Positions 39,855 through 48,973 are shown, counted from the stretch's first letter. The stretch: DNA of 53,711 nt from JBOGGN01 sp050744165 (GCA_050744165.1 JBOGGN010000343.1:1-53711); one strand, 5' to 3'. Notes: generated by a model from the letters alone, not told the origin. Translations and numbers: made by a program.

Positions 39855-42518
39855 GTGAACACTGACGAGGCCCCCTCGGCGACGTACCGGGTGCAGTTGC
39901 ACGCCGGCTTCGCCTTTGCCGACCTGGCCGGCATCGCCGACTACATGGCCGCGCTCGGGGTGAGCCATGCCTACCTGTCTCCCTCGCTTCAGGCGGCCGC
40001 TGGGAGCACCCACGGCTACGACGTGATCGATCCGCAACGGATCAATGCGGAGCTGGGCGGGGCCGAGGGCTTCGCCGAGGTGGCGCATCGGACGAGGTCC
40101 CTCGGCCTCGGGCTGGTGCTCGACATCGTGCCCAACCACATGGCCCTCGACGGGCGCGACAACCGGTGGTGGTGGGACGTGCTGGCCAACGGCCCGTCCA
40201 GCCCCTTCGCCCGGTACTTCGACATCGACTGGGACTCACCCGAGCGCAAACTCACCGGCAGCGTCTTGGTGCCCATCCTCGGCGACCACTACGGCCGGGT
40301 GTTGGAGGCCGGCGAAATCTCGGTCGAACGGGAGGGCGGGACCTTCGTGGTCCGCTATTACGACCACACCCTCCCGGTGTCCCCGCGGACGATCGACCTC
40401 CTGTTGGCCGCCGTGGCGGCCCGGCTGGACTCGGACGGACACGGCCAGGCGGCCATCGACCTGGCCGCCCTGGGGCTGGAGTTCGGCGATCTCCCGCACG
40501 CCCTGATCGTCGATCCCGATCTGGCAGCCGAACGCCAGCGCGACAGCCGGGTCCTGCAGGATCGCCTTCGGCGGCTGGCGGACAGCCATCCAGAGGTGGC
40601 CACCGCCCTCGACGCCGAGGCGAAGGCGATCAGCGGCGACCCCGACCGCCTCGACGGTCTGTTACAGCGCCAGAACTACCGGATCGCTTTCTGGCGGACC
40701 GCTTCCGAGGAGCTCGACTACCGCCGGTTTTTCAACATCGAGACCCTTGCCGGCCTGCGGGTCGAAGACGAGCCGGTCTTCGAGGACACCCATCGGCTCA
40801 TCCTTGAGCTGGTGTCAGGGCGGCTGGTGGGCGGCCTGCGGGTCGATCACGTCGACGGCCTGCGAGACCCTGCCGGGTACCTGGAACGCCTCGCTCGGGC
40901 TAGCGGCGGCGCGTGGGTAGTGGTGGAAAAGATCCTCGCCCACGACGAGTCGCTCCCCGACGGCTGGCCGGTGGCCGGCACCACCGGCTACGACTTCTTG
41001 AACCGGGTCAACGAGTTGTTCGTGGACGAGGACCAGCTGGCGGCGCTGACAGACGCGTACAACGCCTTCGTCGGCTACCCGGCCGACTACGAGGAGGTGG
41101 TTCGCGACTCCAAGCTGCAGATCATGCGCGACGAGCTGGCGGCCGAGGTAGCCCGGCTCACCAGCCTGCTGGCCCAGGTCTGCGAACGACATCGCCGGCA
41201 GCGGGACTTCACCCGCCGGGAGTTGCGGGCCGCCCTGATGGCGCTGCTGGCCGCCTTCGACGTGTATCGGACCTACGCCCGGCCCGGGTCGCCTGAGTCG
41301 GACGCGGACGCGGACGCGGTGGCGGCCGCGGTGGCCGCGGCGACGGCGCGCCGGCCCGATGTGGACCCCGAGCTGTTCGCCTTCCTCGGCGAGCTCCTCC
41401 GGCTGGAGCACCCCGGTGACAGCGAGCGCGAGTTGACGGCCCGTTTCCAGCAGCTGAGCCCACCGGTCATGGCCAAAGGGGTCGAGGACACCGCCTTCTA
41501 TCGCTACCTCCGGCTGGTCTCCCTGAACGAGGTGGGCGGCAGCCCAGCGCGGGTTGGTAATGCGGTGCCCCGGTGGCATGCCCACTGCGCACATGCGGCC
41601 GAGCACTGGCCTCGGACCCAGCTGACCCTCGCGACCCACGACACCAAGCGGGGTCCCGACGCCCGGGCCCGCATCGACGTGCTCAGCGAGATTCCCCAAC
41701 CCTGGCGCTGGGCGGCGGGCCGGTGGGCGGCCCACAACGCCCGCTATCGCCACGACGAGGCGCCCGGGCGCGAGGACGAGTACCTGCTCTACCAGACGCT
41801 GGTCGGGACCTGGCCCATCGAAGTCGGCCGGCTCCAGGCCTACATGGAAAAGGCCACCAAGGAGGCCAAGGTCCACACGTCGTGGACATCGGCGGATGGG
41901 ACCTACGACGACGCCGTCGGGTCCTTTGTGGCTGGCGTCGTCGGTGACGCCTGGTTCGTGGCCGAACTCGAGAGCTTCCTGGCCGAACATCGAGTGGTCG
42001 AGCGGGGTTGGGTCAACTCCCTGGTCCAGATGGCGCTCCTCCTGACCGCCCCCGGTGTCGCCGACCTTTACCAGGGCACCGAGCTGTGGGACTACAGCCT
42101 GGTGGACCCCGACAACCGCCGTCCGGTCGACTACGCCGAGCGACGCCGCCTACTGGCCGAAGTGGCCGCGTCGGGGAGCGAGCCGCCGGTGATCGACCAG
42201 ACCGGGGCGGCCAAGCTGTGGCTGATCCGGGGGCTCCTCGCCGACCGGCGCCAACGGGCGACGGCGTATGGACCAGGGTCGGGGTATCAGGCCCTCCGGG
42301 TGGCCGGTGCCGGCGCCGATCGGGTGGTTGCCTTTTGTCGGACCGGGGGCGTCGTCACCGTCGTCCCCCGCTGCGGCCACGACTTTTCGTGGGGCGGTAC
42401 CGCCGTCGAGCTGCCGCCCGGTCCCTGGGTCGACGTATTGACCGGCTCGGAGGTAGCCGGGGGCGACGTGGGGGCGTTGTGGGCTCGGTTCCCCGTGGCG
42501 GTACTGAGGCCGGCGTGA
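39855..42518 (+). CDS. treY: Malto-oligosyltrehalose synthase
   Basis: An 887-residue GH13-type isomerase that converts the reducing-end alpha-1,4 bond of maltodextrin to alpha,alpha-1,1. The N-terminal SATYRVQLHAGFAFADLAGI followed by HAYLSPSLQAAAGSTHGYDV is diagnostic for TreY. LVLDIVPNHMA, GGLRVDHVDGLRDP and VVEKILAHDESLP are the catalytic GH13 regions, and the VMAKGVEDTAFYRY segment is family-specific. GTG 39855 is preferred because AGGG lies eight bases upstream; GTG 39834 is in frame. The TreZ gene follows, so the pair makes trehalose from glycogen-type glucan. Confidence 0.93.
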   Translation: MNTDEAPSATYRVQLHAGFAFADLAGIADYMAALGVSHAYLSPSLQAAAGSTHGYDVIDPQRINAELGGAEGFAEVAHRTRSLGLGLVLDIVPNHMALDGRDNRWWWDVLANGPSSPFARYFDIDWDSPERKLTGSVLVPILGDHYGRVLEAGEISVEREGGTFVVRYYDHTLPVSPRTIDLLLAAVAARLDSDGHGQAAIDLAALGLEFGDLPHALIVDPDLAAERQRDSRVLQDRLRRLADSHPEVATALDAEAKAISGDPDRLDGLLQRQNYRIAFWRTASEELDYRRFFNIETLAGLRVEDEPVFEDTHRLILELVSGRLVGGLRVDHVDGLRDPAGYLERLARASGGAWVVVEKILAHDESLPDGWPVAGTTGYDFLNRVNELFVDEDQLAALTDAYNAFVGYPADYEEVVRDSKLQIMRDELAAEVARLTSLLAQVCERHRRQRDFTRRELRAALMALLAAFDVYRTYARPGSPESDADADAVAAAVAAATARRPDVDPELFAFLGELLRLEHPGDSERELTARFQQLSPPVMAKGVEDTAFYRYLRLVSLNEVGGSPARVGNAVPRWHAHCAHAAEHWPRTQLTLATHDTKRGPDARARIDVLSEIPQPWRWAAGRWAAHNARYRHDEAPGREDEYLLYQTLVGTWPIEVGRLQAYMEKATKEAKVHTSWTSADGTYDDAVGSFVAGVVGDAWFVAELESFLAEHRVVERGWVNSLVQMALLLTAPGVADLYQGTELWDYSLVDPDNRRPVDYAERRRLLAEVAASGSEPPVIDQTGAAKLWLIRGLLADRRQRATAYGPGSGYQALRVAGAGADRVVAFCRTGGVVTVVPRCGHDFSWGGTAVELPPGPWVDVLTGSEVAGGDVGALWARFPVAVLRPA

Positions 42519-42572
42519 TGGTGCCACCCTCTCCCGATGCTGAGGCCGGCGTGACGGTGCCATCCTTTCCCG
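42504..42572 (+). repeat. Direct repeat of 33 bases spanning the treY stop
   Basis: Two copies, 42504-42536 and 42540-42572, with three mismatches, each starting CTGAGGCCGGCGTGA. The first contains the treY TGA stop. It looks like a local duplication of the gene's 3' end. Confidence 0.8.
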
Positions 42573-42575
42573 GAA

Positions 42576-42619
42576 CTGACGTCACCAGAACGCGTGATCA
42601 CGCGTTCTGGCGACGTCAG
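42576..42619. repeat. Near-perfect 44-base palindrome between treY and treZ
   Basis: The arms 42576-42597 and 42598-42619 match at 21 of 22 positions, with no spacer. The centre is AACGCGTGATCACGCGTT. It would form a long stem or cruciform. Possible roles are termination or attenuation between the two trehalose genes, or a mobile palindromic element. No T-tract follows. Confidence 0.85.
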
Positions 42620-42642
42620 ATTGCTGGGGTGCGGGCACGGTG

Positions 42643-44457
42643 ATGGGACAGAGCTTCTCGGTCTGGGCGCCGCGAGCCTCATCGGTGGAGGTCATCGCCT
42701 TGGGGAGGCGGTGGCCCCTGGCGCCGGTCGCCTCGGCGGAGTCCTCCGGTGGTGGATGGTGGGCTGCCGAGGTCGAGGGGGCGGGACCAGGGACCGACTA
42801 CGGATTCTCCGTGGACGGGGGACCGGTCCGCCCCGACCCCCGGTCGGCGTGGCAGCCCGAAGGCGTCGACGGCCCGAGCCGGGTCGTCGATCATGCCACC
42901 TTCCCCTGGAGCGACGCTGACAAGGCGTGGCGGGGTCTTTTCCACCCGTCAGCGGTGCTGTATGAGCTTCACGTGGGCACCTTCAGTCTCGCGGGCAGCT
43001 TCGACGGGGTCGCCGAACGGCTCGACCATCTGGTGGCGCTCGGGGTCGACGGCATCGAGCTGTTGCCGGTGGTCGAGTTCTCTGGGGACCGGGGTTGGGG
43101 CTACGACGGCGTCGACCTGTTCGCCCCCCACCACGCCTACGGTGGCCCCGACGGCCTGAAACGCCTGGTGGACGCCTGCCACACCCGCGGCCTTGGAGTC
43201 GTCATGGACGTGGTCTACAACCACCTCGGTCCGTCGGGAAACTACCTGGCCGAGTTCGGGCCCTACTTCACCGACAAACACCAGACGCCCTGGGGATCGG
43301 CGGTCAACTTCGACGATGCCGATTCGGGCGGCGTACGCCGGTTCGTCGTCGACAACGCCCTCATGTGGTTGCGGGACTACCACTGCGACGGCCTCAGGTT
43401 GGACGCCGTCCACGCAATCCGGGACGACTCGGCGTGCCACATCGTCGAGGAGGTGGCCGCTGCCGTCCACGCCTTGGCCGCCAACCAGCGCCGCCCGCTG
43501 TTCGTGGTGGCCGAGTCCGACCTGAACGACCCCCGGGTGATCCGGCCCCCGGAGGGCGGCGGGTGGGCCGCCGATGGGGTCTGGGCCGACGAGTTCCACC
43601 ACGCCCTCCATGCCGTGCTCACCGGCGAGCGCCACGGTTACTACGCCGATTTCGGGACTCTGGCGCAGGTTGCCAAGGCGCTGCGCCACGCCTGGGTGTA
43701 CACCGGCGACTATTCGCCCTTCCGGCACCGGGTCCACGGCCGCCCGGCCGAGGGGGCGCCGGGGTCACGGTTCGTAGTATTCCTCCAGAACCACGATCAG
43801 GTGGGCAACCGCGCGAGAGGGGAGCGCATCACCGACGTGGCGCGCGCTGCCGCCTCGCCCGGCCGGGCCAAGGTGGGGGCGGCGCTGACACTGCTGTCCC
43901 CGTTCGTGCCGCTGTTGTTCCAGGGGGAGGAATGGGCCGCCAGCGCTCCGTTCCTCTACTTCACCGACCATCGGGACCCGGCGCTCGGGCAGGCGGTAAG
44001 CGAGGGGCGGAGGCGGGAATTCGCCTCGTTCGGCTGGTCCCCTTCGGACGTGCCCGACCCCCAGGACCCCGCCACCTTCGAGCGCAGCCGGCTGGACTGG
44101 TCCGAGGTCGAGTCGGGCGACCACCGGGCGATGCTGGACTGGTACCGCCAGCTGATCGCCCTGCGACGGCGGTGGCCGGAGCTGTCCGACGGGCGCCGCG
44201 ACCAGGTCCGGACCTGGTTCGACGAAGACCAGGCCTGGCTGGTCATGGGACGGGGGGCGGTCGGGGTGGCGGCCAACCTCGGGGCGTCCCCCGTGCGCTT
44301 GGCACTGGACGTCGCCGACGTGCTCGCCGCGTCTGAGTCCGGGGTGCAACGAACCGGAGGCGACCTCGTCCTGCCGCCCGATTCGGTAGCAGTCTTCAGG
44401 GTGACGGGCTCGGTGCTGGGTTCGGTTCAGGTGCGGAGATCGGCCGCCACATCTTGA
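42643..44457 (+). CDS. treZ: Malto-oligosyltrehalose trehalohydrolase
   Basis: A 604-residue GH13 hydrolase that releases trehalose from maltooligosyl-trehalose. The N-terminal FSVWAPRASSVEVIALG is the starch-binding-like domain. YELHVGTFSLAGSFDGVAER, MDVVYNHLGPSGNYL, DGLRLDAVHAI (nucleophile Asp), FVVAESDLNDPRV (acid Glu) and VVFLQNHDQVGNRARGER are the TreZ core motifs. ATG 42643 is used; GTG 42640 immediately before it is possible. It follows treY. The last 62 bases overlap the 3' end of the convergent acetyltransferase gene. Confidence 0.93.
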   Translation: MGQSFSVWAPRASSVEVIALGRRWPLAPVASAESSGGGWWAAEVEGAGPGTDYGFSVDGGPVRPDPRSAWQPEGVDGPSRVVDHATFPWSDADKAWRGLFHPSAVLYELHVGTFSLAGSFDGVAERLDHLVALGVDGIELLPVVEFSGDRGWGYDGVDLFAPHHAYGGPDGLKRLVDACHTRGLGVVMDVVYNHLGPSGNYLAEFGPYFTDKHQTPWGSAVNFDDADSGGVRRFVVDNALMWLRDYHCDGLRLDAVHAIRDDSACHIVEEVAAAVHALAANQRRPLFVVAESDLNDPRVIRPPEGGGWAADGVWADEFHHALHAVLTGERHGYYADFGTLAQVAKALRHAWVYTGDYSPFRHRVHGRPAEGAPGSRFVVFLQNHDQVGNRARGERITDVARAAASPGRAKVGAALTLLSPFVPLLFQGEEWAASAPFLYFTDHRDPALGQAVSEGRRREFASFGWSPSDVPDPQDPATFERSRLDWSEVESGDHRAMLDWYRQLIALRRRWPELSDGRRDQVRTWFDEDQAWLVMGRGAVGVAANLGASPVRLALDVADVLAASESGVQRTGGDLVLPPDSVAVFRVTGSVLGSVQVRRSAATS

Positions 44458-44899
44458 CGTGGGGCCCGATGCCCGGCTCCTCCCAGCTATCGCCGCAGGG
44501 CGCCAACCCTGCAGCCCGGTAAAAGCCGGCTGCCGAGAGACGGGCGTTGCACCACAGCGCGGTCGCGCCGTGGCGGGCCACATGGTCGACGACGCGTTCG
44601 AGGAGCGCGGCGCCGATGCCAAGGTGGCGCTGATCGTCGTCGACCGCCATGCCTCGCAGGCGCCAACATCCGGCGAGGTCGGCGGCCGTGGCGGGATCGG
44701 CGGCGGGGATGGCGCCGTCGGGGCCTTGGTGGAGGGCGGTGGCGATGCCGACAATGCGCCCACCGCCGTCGAAGGCGGCGAAATGGGCGGTGCCTGGGTC
44801 GTTCTCGCCCGGGAACCCGACCTCGTCGACCCGTTGGTGAGGGCGCAACACCTGCTGGCGGAGGGGGTAGGTCGCCTCCGCGGTCACCTGGCGGATCAC
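44396..44899 (-). CDS. GNAT family N-acetyltransferase
   Basis: A 167-residue GNAT protein. RLRGMAVDDDQRHLGIGAAL carries the acetyl-CoA-binding Q/RxxGxG/A motif, followed by NARLSAAGFYRAAGL, the conserved C-terminal GNAT segment. The substrate is unknown. The start GTG 44899 overlaps the stop of the DsbA-like gene (GTGA), so they form an operon. The last 60 bases lie opposite the treZ 3' end and encode a Pro/Ser tail that may not be functional. Confidence 0.82.
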   Translation of the reverse strand: MIRQVTAEATYPLRQQVLRPHQRVDEVGFPGENDPGTAHFAAFDGGGRIVGIATALHQGPDGAIPAADPATAADLAGCWRLRGMAVDDDQRHLGIGAALLERVVDHVARHGATALWCNARLSAAGFYRAAGLAPCGDSWEEPGIGPHVKMWRPISAPEPNPAPSPSP

Positions 44900-45708
44900 G
44901 CCACGACGCAGGAGTCGCCCTCGCAGGAGTCGCCCTCGCAGGACGGGGCGGGCTCTTCGGCGGCTGGGGGCGTCTCCTCGGCGCTGAGCCTCTCTTCCGG
45001 CCCGGGCTTTTCCTCAGACTCGGGCGTTTGCTGGGCCTCGGGCGTCTGCTTGGGCTCGGGCGTTTCCAGGGGCGCCGACAGGCGCCAGACGTCCTGCAGA
45101 GCCTGAAGCAGGACGGCGGGCGACTGGGCGCCGGGTAGCCCGTACTGGCCTTCGAAGACGAAAAACGGCACCGCCGTGATGCCGAGCACCGCAGCCCGCT
45201 GCTCGTCCTCCCGTACCTCGGCCGCGTACCGGTCGCCGCTCAGGACCTCCTCGACCTCGTCGGCATCGAGCCCCGCCTCGACAGCTAGGTCCTTCAGCGC
45301 GCCGCGGTCAGCGATGGGCGCACCCTCGCTGAACGTGGCCGCCAGGAGCCTGTCTTTGAGGTCGTGCTGGTGGCCGCGCGCCCCTGCCAGGTGCAGTAGC
45401 CGGTGGGCGTCGAAGGTGTTGCCGGCTTGGGAGATCTCGAAGTTGAAGTCGATTCCCTCGCCCCGCCCGACATCGACCATGTGATCGATGCTCTTGTGAG
45501 CCTGCGCCACGGTCATCCCGTACTTGGTTGCTAGGCGCTCGGCGTAGGGTCCCTCTCGGCGGGCCGGGGCACCAGGGTCGAGCTCGAAGGAACGCCAGTG
45601 GATCTCGACTTCGGCGGCGTGGGGGAACTCGGACAGGGCAGCTTCGAAACGGCGCTTCCCCACGTAGCACCAGGGGCAGACGACATCGGACCAGATCTCA
45701 ACCTTCAT
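44896..45708 (-). CDS. DsbA family (FrnE-like) oxidoreductase
   Basis: A 270-residue thioredoxin-fold protein. KVEIWSDVVCPWCYVGKRRF has the active-site Cys11-Pro-Trp-Cys14, and ITAVPFFVFEGQYGLPGAQS carries the cis-Pro loop. No signal peptide is present, so it is the cytoplasmic FrnE-like branch (polyketide isomerase/redox chaperone relatives). The C-terminal 55 residues are an acidic Glu/Pro repeat tail that ends in SCEGDSCEGDSCVVA, three further Cys. ATG 45708 is chosen; GTG 45723 is in frame. It shares an operon with the acetyltransferase gene. Confidence 0.85.
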   Translation of the reverse strand: MKVEIWSDVVCPWCYVGKRRFEAALSEFPHAAEVEIHWRSFELDPGAPARREGPYAERLATKYGMTVAQAHKSIDHMVDVGRGEGIDFNFEISQAGNTFDAHRLLHLAGARGHQHDLKDRLLAATFSEGAPIADRGALKDLAVEAGLDADEVEEVLSGDRYAAEVREDEQRAAVLGITAVPFFVFEGQYGLPGAQSPAVLLQALQDVWRLSAPLETPEPKQTPEAQQTPESEEKPGPEERLSAEETPPAAEEPAPSCEGDSCEGDSCVVA

Positions 45709-45838
45709 GGTCCGGTAGAACACCGGCTGGGCGCCGCGTCATCCCGGCAGGAGGACCGTGGCACCCTGTCCCGGTGACCTCGCGGCGAGCCTGCGGCGGG
45801 CACAAGCCTCGTTGGCGAGGTTCTAGCGTGTCGGACTC

Positions 45839-46762
45839 GTGGCGGTCATCGAAGTCGAGGGGCTGCGCAAGAGTTATCGCCGGATTCGCCGGGCGCCGGT
45901 GCAGGCACTCAGCGGGCTCGACCTGAGCGTCCCCGAGGGCGGGGTCTTCGGGTTCCTCGGGCCCAACGGGTCTGGCAAGACGACCACCATCCGTTGCCTT
46001 CTCGGGTTGGTCCGACCCAGTTCTGGGGTGTGCCGGATCCTCGGGGCCGATACTCGTGACCAGCTGGCAACGGTGATCTCCAGGATTGGGGCGTTGGTGG
46101 AATCACCGGGGCTTTTTCCTGGCCTGACCGGGCGAGAAAACCTGGCCGTCCTGGCACGGCTGAACCGCATCGGAGCATCCTCGGTCGATGCCGCCCTTAC
46201 CAGGGTGGGGCTGCAGGAGCGGGCCGACGATCCCGTCGGCGGCTTCTCGCTCGGCATGCGCCAGCGGCTCGGGTTGGCGGCAGCCATGCTGAAGGACCCG
46301 GCCCTGTTGATCCTCGACGAGCCGGCCAACGGGCTCGACCCGGCGGGCATAAAGGAAGTCCGGGACATCCTGATCGGCCTCGGACGGGAGGGCAGGACGG
46401 TCTTCGTATCCAGCCACCTGCTGAGCGAGGTGCGTCTGACATGCGACAACGTGGCGATCCTGTCCAGGGGCCGCTGCGTTGCCGCGGGATCGGTGCAATC
46501 GGTGCTCGCCGGCAAACAGGAACTCGGTCTCCTCGTGCGCCTGCCGCCGACCCAACTCGAAGCAGGCACGGCGGCGCTCAACGCGGTGGGGTTCATCGCC
46601 ACCCTGGCGGGCGAGCTGATCAAGGTCAGCGCCGACCCGCGGTACGCGGGCACGGTTACCAAGGCGCTGGCCGACCAGGGTCTCTACCTGACCGAGTTGC
46701 GCCCCGAGGAGGCCGACTTGGAGTCGGTGTTCCTGGAACTGACCGAGCAGGTGTCGGCGTGA
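45839..46762 (+). CDS. ABC-2 exporter ATP-binding protein
   Basis: A 307-residue ATPase. Walker A is GPNGSGKTTT near 42-51, the signature is FSLGMRQRLG, Walker B is LLILDEPANGLDP and the switch is VSSHLLSEV. The C-terminal domain (VLAGKQELGLLVRLPP...LESVFLELT) is of the CcmA/YhaQ-type drug-or-lipid exporter branch. GTG 45839 has no Shine-Dalgarno sequence; TAGCGT (45824-45829) lies nine bases upstream. The permease gene overlaps its stop (GTGA). Substrate unknown. Confidence 0.88.
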   Translation: MAVIEVEGLRKSYRRIRRAPVQALSGLDLSVPEGGVFGFLGPNGSGKTTTIRCLLGLVRPSSGVCRILGADTRDQLATVISRIGALVESPGLFPGLTGRENLAVLARLNRIGASSVDAALTRVGLQERADDPVGGFSLGMRQRLGLAAAMLKDPALLILDEPANGLDPAGIKEVRDILIGLGREGRTVFVSSHLLSEVRLTCDNVAILSRGRCVAAGSVQSVLAGKQELGLLVRLPPTQLEAGTAALNAVGFIATLAGELIKVSADPRYAGTVTKALADQGLYLTELRPEEADLESVFLELTEQVSA

Positions 46763-47673
46763 GCGCGCTGTTGGCGGGGGAGTTGCGTCGGGTGACGGCG
46801 CGGCGGCTGGTGCGCTGGATCTTCGCCCTCGCGGCTATCGGCATCGTCGTCGGTGCTCTGATCACCTTCTTCAAGACCAGCTCTATCTCACAGTCGGCGT
46901 ACGAGGCTCGGGTCCAGGCCGCCCAGGCCTCGGCGACCTCCGGGGTCACGCCGCCGCCTGGATTGTCGTTCTGCCAGCCGGGGCAGAAGCAGGCGACACG
47001 CGGTCCGATCAACTGTGTCCCGCGGCCGACGGTAGAAGTCCACGATCCGCGATTTCATTTGACCAGCCTGAAAAATGTCTTCGAGGCGGTCGTGGCGCCT
47101 CTTTGCGTGCTGGCCTCGCTGATCGGGGCCTCGGTCATGGGTGCCGAGTGGCCCAATCGGACGATCACCACCATCTTGACCTGGGAGTCCCGGCGGGTGC
47201 GGGTGCTGGCCGCCAAGTCGATCGCCATCGTTGTCGTCAGCGTCGTGCTCACCCTGGCCACCCTGGTGCTACTGGGCGTGGCGCTGTTGCCGGCGGCCCT
47301 TCTCCACGGCACCACCATGGGGGCCAGCAGTACCTGGTGGCGGTCGCTGGCGGGCGTCCTCGGTCGCGGGACGGCATTGGTGCCCCTCATCGCCCTCATC
47401 GCGTTCTCGATCGCCGCCGTGGGGCGGAGCACCGCGTCCGCCTTGATCGTGTTCTTCGGCTACGTCGTCATCCTCGAGCGGTTCATCGTGCTGATACATG
47501 GGTGGGCCAGGTGGCTACTCGTCGCCAACGCCGTCGTGTTCATCACCGGCAAGGCACAGTCCATCGATGGCAACACCCGCACCTTCTGGACGGCCGTGGT
47601 GTACCTGCTCGTGGTTACCGCGGCGCTCTACCTGATCGCGGCGCTGGACTTCCGGCGGCGGGATATCGCCTGA
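46759..47673 (+). CDS. ABC-2 exporter permease
   Basis: A 304-residue membrane protein, GTG 46759 overlapping the ATPase stop. The first span (WIFALAAIGIVVGALITFF) is followed by an extracytoplasmic loop of about 90 residues with two Cys (SFCQPGQKQATRGPINCV). Five further spans follow near 115-135, 160-185, 205-225, 235-250 and 275-295. MGAEWPNRTITTILTWESRR is the conserved ABC-2 permease segment. It exports with the ATPase encoded just upstream. Confidence 0.82.
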   Translation: MSALLAGELRRVTARRLVRWIFALAAIGIVVGALITFFKTSSISQSAYEARVQAAQASATSGVTPPPGLSFCQPGQKQATRGPINCVPRPTVEVHDPRFHLTSLKNVFEAVVAPLCVLASLIGASVMGAEWPNRTITTILTWESRRVRVLAAKSIAIVVVSVVLTLATLVLLGVALLPAALLHGTTMGASSTWWRSLAGVLGRGTALVPLIALIAFSIAAVGRSTASALIVFFGYVVILERFIVLIHGWARWLLVANAVVFITGKAQSIDGNTRTFWTAVVYLLVVTAALYLIAALDFRRRDIA

Positions 47674-47709
47674 GCCCCCGACGCTCACTGGGCCTCCTGG
47701 CCCGACCCG

Positions 47710-47715
47710 TACTGT
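47710..47715 (+). promoter_or_regulatory. Leaderless -10 element for the lactate monooxygenase-like gene
   Basis: TACTGT, then six bases, then GTG 47722. There is no Shine-Dalgarno sequence in the spacer. Confidence 0.45.
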
Positions 47716-47721
47716 TGGGTC

Positions 47722-48894
47722 GTGACCCACTTCGGTGACTTCCAGCTGGAGCTCTACCTGGCGGGCACGGCGGGCCAGGCGCCGCCCTTCCCGGTCACCT
47801 TCGAGGGAATGGAGGAGGCGGCCCGCCAGGTGCTCCGGCCCGAGGCGTTCGCCTATGTAGCCGGCTCGGCGGGGACCGAGGGTACCGCCCGTGCCAACCG
47901 GGCCGCCTTCGAGCGCTGGCAGATCGTGCCCCGGATGCTGCGTGGGATCGTGACCCGGGACCTGAGCACGGAACTGTGCGGGACCTCGCTGGCAGCGCCG
48001 GTGCTGCTGGCGCCGATCGGGGCCATCGGGATCATCCATCCCGACGCCGAGCTGGCCGTAGCCGCCGCGGCCTCCTCGATGGGCGTGCCCATGGTGCTGT
48101 CCACGGTGGCCAGCACCCCGATGGAAAAGGTGGCCGCCACGCTGGCCGCGGCCCACCCGCCCGGTGCCGGCTGGTACCAGCTGTACTGGCCGAAAGACCG
48201 AGAGGTGGCGCGAAGCCTCGTCGGCCGGGCGGAGCGGGCCGGGTTCCGGGCGATCGTCGTGACTCTCGACACCTGGGCCCTGTCGTGGCGGCCGCGAGAC
48301 CTGGAACGCGGCTACCTCCCGTTTCTGCACGGCCTCGGCATCGCCAACTACCTGACCGATCCCGCGTTCTGTGCGGGGTTGGCCAAGGCGCCTGAGGAAG
48401 ACATGCAGGCGGCTGTGCTGCACTGGGCCGCCATGTTCGGCAACCCCGCTCTCACCTGGGACGACATCGGGTGGCTCCGGGAGCAGACCCGCCTGCCAGT
48501 GCTGGTGAAAGGTGTCTGCCATCCCGACGACGCCCGGCTGGCGATCGACGCTGGGGTGGCGGGAGTGGTGGTGTCGAACCACGGTGGCCGCCAAGTCGAC
48601 GGTGCCCGCCCGGCCCTCGACTGTCTGCCCGGCGTGGTGGCCGTGGCGGGCGACACCCCGGTGCTGTTCGACTCCGGCATCCGCTGCGGCGCCGACATCC
48701 TGAAGGCCGTGGCCTTGGGCGCCCGGGCCGTGCTGGTCGGGCGTCCCTATGTGTACGGCCTGGCAATCGGCGGCGCCGATGGAGTGCGCCACGCGATTCG
48801 CTGCCTGCTCGCTGAGCTCGATCTCACGCTGGCCCTGAGCGGGCATGCCTCCCTGGCGTCGCTCGGCCCAGACGCCCTCGTCGGGCGGAGGTGA
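47722..48894 (+). CDS. FMN-dependent alpha-hydroxy-acid oxidase, lactate 2-monooxygenase type
   Basis: A 390-residue flavoenzyme. The N-terminal FGDFQLELYLAG, then LAAPVLLAPIGAIGI, WYQLYWPKDREVA and LDTWALSWRPRDLERGYLPF closely follow the mycobacterial lactate 2-monooxygenase pattern. Catalytic residues are Lys263, His287 and Arg290 (SNHGGRQVDG). The C-terminal VLFDSGIRCGADILKA and VGRPYVYGLAIGG bind FMN phosphate. The family oxidises L-lactate to acetate, CO2 and water, or to pyruvate and peroxide in oxidase relatives; the exact substrate is inference. The gene stands alone with its own promoter and is followed by a strong palindrome. Confidence 0.88.
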   Translation: MTHFGDFQLELYLAGTAGQAPPFPVTFEGMEEAARQVLRPEAFAYVAGSAGTEGTARANRAAFERWQIVPRMLRGIVTRDLSTELCGTSLAAPVLLAPIGAIGIIHPDAELAVAAAASSMGVPMVLSTVASTPMEKVAATLAAAHPPGAGWYQLYWPKDREVARSLVGRAERAGFRAIVVTLDTWALSWRPRDLERGYLPFLHGLGIANYLTDPAFCAGLAKAPEEDMQAAVLHWAAMFGNPALTWDDIGWLREQTRLPVLVKGVCHPDDARLAIDAGVAGVVVSNHGGRQVDGARPALDCLPGVVAVAGDTPVLFDSGIRCGADILKAVALGARAVLVGRPYVYGLAIGGADGVRHAIRCLLAELDLTLALSGHASLASLGPDALVGRR

Positions 48895-48902
48895 GGGCCG
48901 GG

Positions 48903-48940
48903 CGCGACATTTAAGGCGGTATACCGCCTTAAATGTCGCG
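48903..48940. terminator. Perfect 38-base palindrome between converging genes
   Basis: The arms 48903-48921 and 48922-48940 are fully complementary, with no spacer; the centre is AAGGCGGTATACCGCCTT. It lies between the stops of two converging genes (48894 and 48974), so a bidirectional terminator is likely. The stem has A/T-rich flanks but no free T-tract. It resembles in design the palindrome at 42576. Confidence 0.55.
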
Positions 48941-48973
48941 TGGTCATATGCCCGATGAGAGTCGCGCTCGTCC

